53,991 bases of DNA from positions 1 through 53,991 of the IMG/VR virus record IMGVR_UViG_3300011189_000013; one strand, written 5' to 3'. This DNA comes from a virus. Under the pieces are notes generated by a model. The model had not been told where the DNA came from. It did not search any database and saw only the letters and a program-made list of their open reading frames with translations. Positions 48,791 to 53,991 of this stretch are shown piece after piece (position 1 is the stretch's first letter; each line of letters begins with the position of its first letter). The translations under genes and the position numbers were made by a program.

Positions 48791-48819
48791 TTGCTACCAT
48801 TTGATCGGCAATACGTCAA
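48791..48819 (-). promoter_or_regulatory. Weak sigma-70-like promoter
   Basis: On the minus strand TTGACG (48819-48814) is followed after 17 bases by TAGCAA (48796-48791). The -35 is good and the -10 is poor. It lies in the gap after the primase stop codon and 65 bases before the metallopeptidase-like gene, followed by a GCCCG/CGGGC hairpin. Confidence 0.3.
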
Positions 48820-48825
48820 GGGCAC

Positions 48826-49527
48826 TTAAAATAGAACGTGAGAGCTGATACTTCGTTGAAATCTCTTCTCTCCCATCGCCGACCACATATCGGATACGTC
48901 TTTCCCACGGACCTCTATACGTTGCACTGACTTAAATTCGGACCCGTAATCCCTCTCAAATCTCTTCCAGAATTGATTACCTCCCCAGTCAGAATCAAAT
49001 ACCACATAGACATGATCCACAAAGCGACAGAGAAATTCGATCTGACGCTTACTAACATTAGCAGTTCCTGTGCAAACGGTATTTGGGAATGCCCGCTGCA
49101 AAGGGAAATAATCGAAAAGACCTTCGCAAAGGTATACCTCTCGTCTCTCCCAGATAGTAGGCATCGCTGGCCGTATCCCGAAGAATATAGCATCGACCTT
49201 AGACCGGGACAAATAGAACTTCGAGTAATCTTTCTGGGCAGGGTCCGGGGACCTAATCTGAATCCCCCGTAACAAGCCCAAAGGGTTTCGCATAGGGAAG
49301 ACCAGTTTCCCTCGTAACCGGTACCCTTTAGATGACCATTCCAAATAACTCAGAAGGTCCTCACTTTCCCCGGACATATAAGGAGGCCAAATCCCATCGG
49401 GAAAATAGCCAATACCAATATCACGTACCTGAGCGTCCGAAACTCCCCGACTCCTCAAATAATTATGAGCCTTCGGGTTCTGGACGTTCTTCTGTGCTGC
49501 TTTCAGTATCTGATCCAGAATCGTCAT
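48826..49527 (-). CDS. DNA primase, DnaG-like catalytic core
   Basis: Makes RNA primers for DNA synthesis. The 233-residue protein covers only the DnaG core. The N-terminal part is HNYLRSRGVSDAQVRDIGIG and KLVFPMRNPLGLLRGIQIRS. The TOPRIM metal-binding motifs are VYLCEGLFDYFPL (Glu at about 135) and VYVVFDSDWGGNQF (Asp at 178 and 180), with GKDVSDMW near 208. The zinc-binding domain and the helicase-interaction domain of cellular DnaG are missing. The ATG (SD AGGA) lies 65 bases inside the end of the upstream gene, an unusually long overlap. Confidence 0.88.
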   Translation of the reverse strand: MTILDQILKAAQKNVQNPKAHNYLRSRGVSDAQVRDIGIGYFPDGIWPPYMSGESEDLLSYLEWSSKGYRLRGKLVFPMRNPLGLLRGIQIRSPDPAQKDYSKFYLSRSKVDAIFFGIRPAMPTIWERREVYLCEGLFDYFPLQRAFPNTVCTGTANVSKRQIEFLCRFVDHVYVVFDSDWGGNQFWKRFERDYGSEFKSVQRIEVRGKDVSDMWSAMGEKRFQRSISSHVLF

Positions 49528-50197
49528 TCGTAAGTCCTACTCGTAGTATAATTACACTTCGCTCAGCGTTGTGTACCAAAATGCTAACATAATCTCCAAC
49601 CCGAGTCATGACCCCAACCTCTTTAGGATCCGCAGAAAATATAAGGTTGGACCCAAGATGTGGATTGTAAAACACGGGAACATCATCACCCACGCGACCT
49701 ATATGCAGGTACTCTGACATCCAGCCCAATAAGTGCGCTTCTGTGATAGCACTAGGATCTTCCACCTCTTCTGGGAGTTTAATAAAGTCCCCAGTAACCA
49801 GTGCAGCAAAACCCACAAGACCCACAAAGCATTGATGGCATTGGTTGTCATAGGCATTAAAATAAGACCAGACACCCGTTAAGACCTCATCGGTTACTGG
49901 AAATACCTCAGAGGAATTCCCCCACTCCCCCTTAGCACTCTCCTCAAACAAATAGGAGATGAGGGTTGCAAAAGCACCGTCCTCCTCTTCAACGTCTAAA
50001 TTGAAGAATCCGGATCTAGTAGGCCGCTGTGGCCGCACCCTAACCGTATGATACTCTCCAGTACGTAAACTGATACAGGAAGTCTCGAAACTCTCAGGAA
50101 CCGGGTAGGTTATCATAACCGGGGTTTTAAGACCCCCTTTTTCGGCTATATGACGTCGTTTACGGTCAACGTGTAGAAATTTGGTGAGGGACGACAT
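49463..50197 (-). CDS. Unknown protein of the replication block
   Basis: From the ATG at 50197 (SD AGGAG) it is 244 residues. It starts basic (MSSLTKFLHVDRKRRHIAEK) and contains PVMITYPVPESFETSCISLR, then GVWSYFNAYDNQCHQCFVGL, with two Cys near 131 and 134. A beta-rich segment (VGVMTRVGDYVSILVHNAER) precedes a Ser/Glu/Asp-rich tail. The tail codons overlap the start of the primase gene, so the two are translationally linked. No family recognised; a primase partner is possible by position. Confidence 0.5.
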   Translation of the reverse strand: MSSLTKFLHVDRKRRHIAEKGGLKTPVMITYPVPESFETSCISLRTGEYHTVRVRPQRPTRSGFFNLDVEEEDGAFATLISYLFEESAKGEWGNSSEVFPVTDEVLTGVWSYFNAYDNQCHQCFVGLVGFAALVTGDFIKLPEEVEDPSAITEAHLLGWMSEYLHIGRVGDDVPVFYNPHLGSNLIFSADPKEVGVMTRVGDYVSILVHNAERSVIILRVGLTNDDSGSDTESSTEERPEPEGS

Positions 50198-50198
50198 A

Positions 50199-50603
50199 TC
50201 AACTCCTAACAAACCATAATTTGATTTTTTGCCACCACGTCAATGTAGTAGTAGCTACCTCGGAGTCTTCCTCCAAAGTCCATAACAGCATCGCAATATC
50301 CCTGTACTCATTATAGAGCACGTCAGGGTCTTGAAGAAGCTCATCAAAGTCTTCTTTGAGCTGCGACTTGTCATATCGGTTTTTATAAAATGGGCAGGTA
50401 CGAACGTTCTCCACGGTGTCGCAGATATTGCCGGGCCAATTTTCAGGATCATCGGACCCTAGCATACATAACTGGGCTGACCCCTCTGCCGTCTCGTGCC
50501 TGTGATTGTGGACACAGTTACAAGGTCGAGGCTGGAGATACCGGCGCAGGTAGCGATACCTAGCCTCTCCTAATTTTTTCCTTACCTCAGATTCATCCTT
50601 CAT
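50199..50603 (-). CDS. Small Cys-rich protein of the replication block
   Basis: From the ATG at 50603 it is 134 residues. It has a cluster of Cys and His: CNCVHNHRHE, QLCMLG, NICDTVENVRTCPFYK (about 30-80). The pattern suggests metal binding, zinc or an iron-sulphur cluster. The C-terminal part is acidic then hydrophobic (TLTWWQKIKLWFVRS), which could be a short amphipathic helix. It follows the SMC-like gene by twelve bases. Similar Cys-rich small proteins exist in other large phages, without known function. Confidence 0.5.
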   Translation of the reverse strand: MKDESEVRKKLGEARYRYLRRYLQPRPCNCVHNHRHETAEGSAQLCMLGSDDPENWPGNICDTVENVRTCPFYKNRYDKSQLKEDFDELLQDPDVLYNEYRDIAMLLWTLEEDSEVATTTLTWWQKIKLWFVRS

Positions 50604-50615
50604 ACCATATCCCAA

Positions 50616-51245
50616 TCATCTTATCTTTTTAAGTTGTAGCCGCTCGTTAACGTCGGTAGATCCCATATAGGCATTATCACATTGGTCCACAAAAGCCGCA
50701 TTATGTGTAACCAGCAATATGTTCACACCAAGCTCCGAACACAGCTTTCTAAGGAAATCCCCACAGGGCTCTACATATTCCTCTGACAGGGAAGCCAGTG
50801 ACTCGTCCAGAATAAGGTAGCGGGCCATGTCTGCTTTGAGTACCACTAATACCCGCATGAGAAGGCTCACAACGGACGCTACACCCCCTCCAAAAGCTTC
50901 TAGGGGGTTTGCCCGTACACCATTCTCTTCTACGACAAAGTTAACGGAAACTTTACCCCGCTTCTGCTCCACTTCGATATCGAAACGAACATCTTGGTCG
51001 TGGTAAATACTTTGAAGACCTTCTGTGATGATCTGACTAAAAGACTCCGCGTACTCATACACGTACTTGTTGAGAAGATGTTTGAACAAAGCGGAGACTT
51101 TCTCCAATAAAACGTCTTCGTGGTGCAACTCCTCAATTTTGGTCTGTAGATTAACCTCTTGCTCTTGTAGCATAGTGTGAGCGGTTTCTACCCTACGAGC
51201 CTTCTCAATGAGATCTTCAAATCTTTGTGAAGTTTCAGGGGTCAT
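50616..51245 (-). CDS. C-terminal half of an SMC/Rad50-type ATPase
   Basis: From the ATG at 51245 (TAATG overlap with the clamp stop) it is 209 residues. It has a coiled-coil start (FEDLIEKARRVETAHTMLQE), then the ABC signature region AFGGGVASVVSLLMRVLVVL, Walker B ARYLILDESLASLSEEYVEP and the D-loop/H-loop LLVTHNAAF. Walker A, normally in the N-terminal half, is absent, and no complementary half is within the window. This matches the C-lobe of SbcC/gp46-like proteins. A partner encoded further upstream is likely. Confidence 0.75.
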   Translation of the reverse strand: MTPETSQRFEDLIEKARRVETAHTMLQEQEVNLQTKIEELHHEDVLLEKVSALFKHLLNKYVYEYAESFSQIITEGLQSIYHDQDVRFDIEVEQKRGKVSVNFVVEENGVRANPLEAFGGGVASVVSLLMRVLVVLKADMARYLILDESLASLSEEYVEPCGDFLRKLCSELGVNILLVTHNAAFVDQCDNAYMGSTDVNERLQLKKIR

Positions 51246-52477
51246 TATCTCATCCGTAGGATTACAAGACAAACTCGAACGTCATTTTGCTCGGTAACCT
51301 CATGGTATTTGACGTATTTGACGCTAGCACCATCATGTGCGCTAACCCCAACGCTAATCTCATCTCCATCATACAGAGATAGAGGGCTCACTAGAAGGTC
51401 CCGATTGACAATAAAAGACAGCTCCTCCTGAGCTACCTTCTCCCTAAAAACGGGAATCTTATAGGTGGACTCGTTACGATCTAAGGCGTCTTTCATGCTC
51501 AGCTCTAGCACACCATCCTCACCCTCGGCACCCGTCACTTTGACAGTTAGTGCCATATCCTCGGGGTCTGCGGTAGCCGCAAGAGCCGACACAGCATCAC
51601 TAAGGTTAGCCTTATTGACTTTCCAAATTTCAGGTTCTTCCAGTGCTTTAGGAAGACCACCGATCTTGGGCAAGTTGTAAATGGATGACGTGTACCCAAA
51701 AGCGGCACCGTCGTCAGACTCTACAAGAATCATATCGTTTTTGGAAACGGTGAACTCGCTGGTACACGTCTTGTTGAGGAATTTAATGAGACTTTTGATC
51801 TCGTCACGACCGACCTTGAACGTCAACTTCTGACGCTTTTTGATATCGGCGGGTTGGTCCCCCAAAGACTCCAGCATCTCCGCATAAGCGTCCAATGAAT
51901 CCGACCCCTCTTCTGTAGGGGCCACCACAAAGAGAGAAACAGATAATGAATCGGTAGCCACCATCTCTCTTCCACGCAATTCTGTGACCTGCATATTGTT
52001 GGCAGTTTTGTTGTTTGTCGTACACTCCCCAATGAAAGGAGCGACAAAACTCAGGGCGTTAGAGAACGTGGTCGGGTTCCCCGTAAAAAGCTTCGTAGGG
52101 GAATCTAACTGTCGCTGAAAATCGGGAAACTCTGCGGGATCCCTTGAAGCAAAATGCCCCTTAGCTTTTCCACAGTGCATTGTGATGGTCTGATCTTCTA
52201 CCTCCACATCAATAACGTCCTCTTTGACGTTTTTAATCCACTCCTGTAGACGCCCTGCCTCTACGGTAAATTTACCCTGACCTTGTAGAGTATCGGCAAC
52301 CAACGTCGTAGGGACCTTAGTCATCATCTTCCGGTCTGTTGACCATAAGACCAACTCATCCTCACTCCGAACATCGAAGAGAAAAGTTGATCGAATATCC
52401 TGCTCTTTTTTATCCACTGCCAAAATGGCTACGTCCATTGCGCTTTTGAGTAGATCTTTCTGAATGCTAAATCGCAT
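51245..52477 (-). CDS. DNA polymerase sliding clamp (DnaN-like)
   Basis: A ring that tethers the polymerase to DNA. The 410-residue length and three-domain layout match bacterial beta clamps. Typical elements are MRFSIQKDLLKSAMDVAILA at the start, FTVEAGRLQEWIKNVKEDVI, PAEFPDF near 115-121 (as in DnaN), TFKVGRDEIKSLIKFLNKTC, and a final strand VCLVILRMR. SD AGGACA precedes the ATG. The clamp loader is encoded 3 kb downstream. A GGCC-rich inverted repeat lies in the short gap before the gene. Confidence 0.8.
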   Translation of the reverse strand: MRFSIQKDLLKSAMDVAILAVDKKEQDIRSTFLFDVRSEDELVLWSTDRKMMTKVPTTLVADTLQGQGKFTVEAGRLQEWIKNVKEDVIDVEVEDQTITMHCGKAKGHFASRDPAEFPDFQRQLDSPTKLFTGNPTTFSNALSFVAPFIGECTTNNKTANNMQVTELRGREMVATDSLSVSLFVVAPTEEGSDSLDAYAEMLESLGDQPADIKKRQKLTFKVGRDEIKSLIKFLNKTCTSEFTVSKNDMILVESDDGAAFGYTSSIYNLPKIGGLPKALEEPEIWKVNKANLSDAVSALAATADPEDMALTVKVTGAEGEDGVLELSMKDALDRNESTYKIPVFREKVAQEELSFIVNRDLLVSPLSLYDGDEISVGVSAHDGASVKYVKYHEVTEQNDVRVCLVILRMR

Positions 52478-52516
52478 AGTATGTCCTGTGTTCGTGTAGG
52501 CCGGGGCCTAATTATT

Positions 52517-52783
52517 TCAATCGTACTGGGCCAATTTCTCTTCCGCCTCATCTAGAGCGGCTTCCAGTAACGCTATCTTACCATTTAGCTCTTTTCTTTT
52601 CTGAGGTAGGAGTTCAGGGATCTCTTTTAACTCATACCCCTTCTCAGTTGCCTCCTCTTTCAAGGCTTTAAGCTCCTCTTGTGCGCTCTTCAAACGAGCT
52701 ACCTTCTCTGCCTTTTTGTTTACGACCTGTTCCCGGCGAGATTTAATGGTCTTTATACGGGTTTCAAAATCTTCAGTACTCAT
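52517..52783 (-). CDS. Small coiled-coil protein
   Basis: An 88-residue, fully helical protein with strong heptads (FETRIKTIKSRREQVVNKKA; LNGKIALLEAALDEAEEKLA), no Cys or Trp. SD AGGAGG precedes the ATG. It lies between the Cas4-like nuclease and the clamp, and near a stand-alone SMC C-lobe. It might contribute a coiled-coil arm to that ATPase. This is a guess from proximity. Confidence 0.5.
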   Translation of the reverse strand: MSTEDFETRIKTIKSRREQVVNKKAEKVARLKSAQEELKALKEEATEKGYELKEIPELLPQKRKELNGKIALLEAALDEAEEKLAQYD

Positions 52784-52798
52784 GGTAAACCTCCTGTA

Positions 52799-53731
52799 TT
52801 ATTCTTCGTCGTCAAGCTGCTCAAAATGGCCTCCAAAGCCTATCATAGCAGATCCTGTGTTAGATTGCGAGAGTGAAGGTAAAACCTCCTCTCCCCTCTC
52901 TACACGCTTCCACCTCCGCTTCTCCCGGCGAATAGCTTTTTCCTTTTGCCGCTCCTCACATACAGTCTCCCACGGGCAGTACTTACATGCCTGTGAACTT
53001 GGTGTAGCTTTGAACCTCATTTTCTGTATGTTGGTAAACGCCTCTACCAAATCCTGTCGTAACTCTTCTATTTTTTGGAGATCAGGCTTGCTCCAATCAA
53101 ATGCCTTTTCGGAATCTTCGGCAAAACGATAATAATAGAATCCCAAACGATGAGGTAACTTACCGTGAATGAGCTTAAAAGCCAAGGCGTAAAACAGAAG
53201 CTGTCTTTCGTCAACATACTTCTCCCGGTGCTTAGAAGACTTACCATCTAGGAGAAGTAACTCGCCACTCTCGCGCCGGATGATAAAGTCTGCAAGACCA
53301 AAGAGGAAATAGCTACCCTGCAAATGAGCACGGAGCTTTACCTCTGATCGAGCGTAAGGACCAAGCAACTTTTCCCTTTTGATCCCTTCCAAGATCTGCG
53401 GCACAATTTCCTGACAAGTATTAAGAAGATCTAGCGGGGTAACTCGACAGGATATATGATCGAAATCTACATGTTCCTTGTCTAGAAACTCATAGAAATA
53501 CTTAGGAGTAAGCTCCATCAGCTTATCCGAAGTACGACTACCCAGTCTCCACAGCTCGTCATTATAAAAATCTTCGTAGACTCGCTGCACTACAGACCCG
53601 ACCACAGCATTATGCTTAGAGTCGGGCTCCGGGGGATCCGCCTTATCTACCTTCTTCAAGCGGTATTTTTTGGGACACTCTTGGTAGGTAGCAAAACCCG
53701 ACCACGATAACCAGTACTGCCGTTTCTTCAT
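52799..53731 (-). CDS. PD-(D/E)XK nuclease, Cas4/RecB-like with probable 4Fe-4S cluster
   Basis: A 310-residue nuclease. WLSWSGFATYQECPKKYRLK (about 7-26) provides the first Cys. The catalytic core is FGLADFIIRR, LLLLDGKSSKHREKY and ERQLLFYALAF (Asp, Asp-x-Lys and the Gln-x3-Tyr motif of the RecB family). The end carries ACKYCPWETVCEE, which gives three further Cys, as in Cas4 and AddB iron-sulphur nucleases. The basic C-terminus may bind DNA. It probably processes DNA ends during recombination or replication. No CRISPR genes are nearby, so it is not part of a CRISPR locus. Confidence 0.82.
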   Translation of the reverse strand: MKKRQYWLSWSGFATYQECPKKYRLKKVDKADPPEPDSKHNAVVGSVVQRVYEDFYNDELWRLGSRTSDKLMELTPKYFYEFLDKEHVDFDHISCRVTPLDLLNTCQEIVPQILEGIKREKLLGPYARSEVKLRAHLQGSYFLFGLADFIIRRESGELLLLDGKSSKHREKYVDERQLLFYALAFKLIHGKLPHRLGFYYYRFAEDSEKAFDWSKPDLQKIEELRQDLVEAFTNIQKMRFKATPSSQACKYCPWETVCEERQKEKAIRREKRRWKRVERGEEVLPSLSQSNTGSAMIGFGGHFEQLDDEE

Positions 53732-53734
53732 ACT

Positions 53735-53991
53735 CTATCCTGACGCTGCTTTTTCAAGGTAATGCAACGCCCGACTCTTTACCTCGTGATCGAATTCATC
53801 CAAACCTTCTATAGCAGCTTGGATGTTATCTTCTTCGTTCACGGACGCAGACCTAGAAAGGGTCTCTATGAATTGATCAATATCTTTACGCTCTTGCTTT
53901 AAACGATCATGCTTTTCAAGATCGAAAACCTCAGAAGCAGGCTGTACCTCGATCTCGATTGCCTCTGTGTGAATGATTACACCATCCTCAC
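53735..53991 (-). CDS. C-terminal end of an unknown protein (partial)
   Basis: The last 84 codons of a gene that begins beyond the right edge. The visible part is EDGVIIHTEAIEIEVQPASE, then a helical acidic region (HDRLKQERKDIDQFIETLSR; VNEEDNIQAAIEGLDEFDHE) ending ALHYLEKAASG. The stop codon lies three bases before the ATG of the nuclease gene, so the two are in one operon. Not enough sequence for a family call. Confidence 0.6.
   Translation of the reverse strand, partial: EDGVIIHTEAIEIEVQPASEVFDLEKHDRLKQERKDIDQFIETLSRSASVNEEDNIQAAIEGLDEFDHEVKSRALHYLEKAASG

Noticed and set aside
52799-53731. Cas4-like gene as a sign of a CRISPR-Cas locus
   Set aside because: No repeats, no other cas genes; the neighbours are phage replication genes.

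Overview
The window is part of the genome of a large, probably virulent, contractile-tailed bacteriophage (myovirus). The evidence is a terminase with both ATPase and nuclease motifs, a portal, a prohead protease, an acidic scaffold-like protein, an HK97-type capsid protein and a very large tail sheath, plus the phage's own replication and transcription proteins. I see no integrase, partitioning repressor, insertion sequence, tRNA, rRNA or CRISPR array. Shine-Dalgarno sequences (AGGAG/AAGGA) are strong and frequent and GTG starts are common, so the host is an ordinary SD-using bacterium. The sequence does not let me name it.

Layout. Apart from one two-gene island (24.3-25.05 kb, + strand), everything is on the minus strand, so the module should be read from right to left. 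(1) 54-44.5 kb, replication and expression: Cas4/RecB-like nuclease, coiled-coil protein, DnaN-like sliding clamp, the C-terminal half of an SMC/Rad50-type ATPase, DnaG-like primase, a metallopeptidase-like protein that has lost its active site, DnaX-like clamp loader, NusG-like factor, FEN/RNase H-type 5'-3' exonuclease, and a protein with sigma-region-4-like helix-turn-helix domains. (2) 44.5-37 kb: three small proteins, an 895-residue protein with two four-cysteine clusters, a probable small terminase and the large terminase. (3) 37-27 kb, head: portal, accessory proteins, prohead protease, acidic scaffold, probable decoration protein, major capsid protein, and a small paralogue of the capsid N-terminal region. 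(4) 27-10 kb, head completion, neck and many small late proteins, including a tandemly duplicated cluster of degenerate P-loop proteins. (5) 10.6-0.1 kb: CCA-adding enzyme, an HTH-actin fusion, tagged small proteins, a probable tail terminator and the 1411-residue sheath.

How it fits together. The genes are packed tightly, often with 1-8 nt overlaps (TAATG, ATGA, ATGNGTGA), which implies translational coupling. A sequence read TAATCCTTTTATA on the minus strand recurs between late genes and is a candidate late promoter. A sigma-like protein, clamp, clamp loader and NusG-like protein in the replication block could form the machinery that reads it. Rho-independent terminators follow the sheath and the capsid genes.

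The most unusual feature is a pair of short helical sequence tags shared by many otherwise unrelated late proteins. Tag B (about 30 residues, with a core like LxxLG...LRPHLRPILxxL) occurs in at least six proteins. Tag A (core KRVASxYM) occurs in about ten. They look like sorting signals, possibly for packaging proteins inside the capsid. Other notable points are the HTH-actin fusion, the duplicated P-loop cluster, the capsid mini-paralogue, and the repeat domains shared by the giant sheath and neck proteins.
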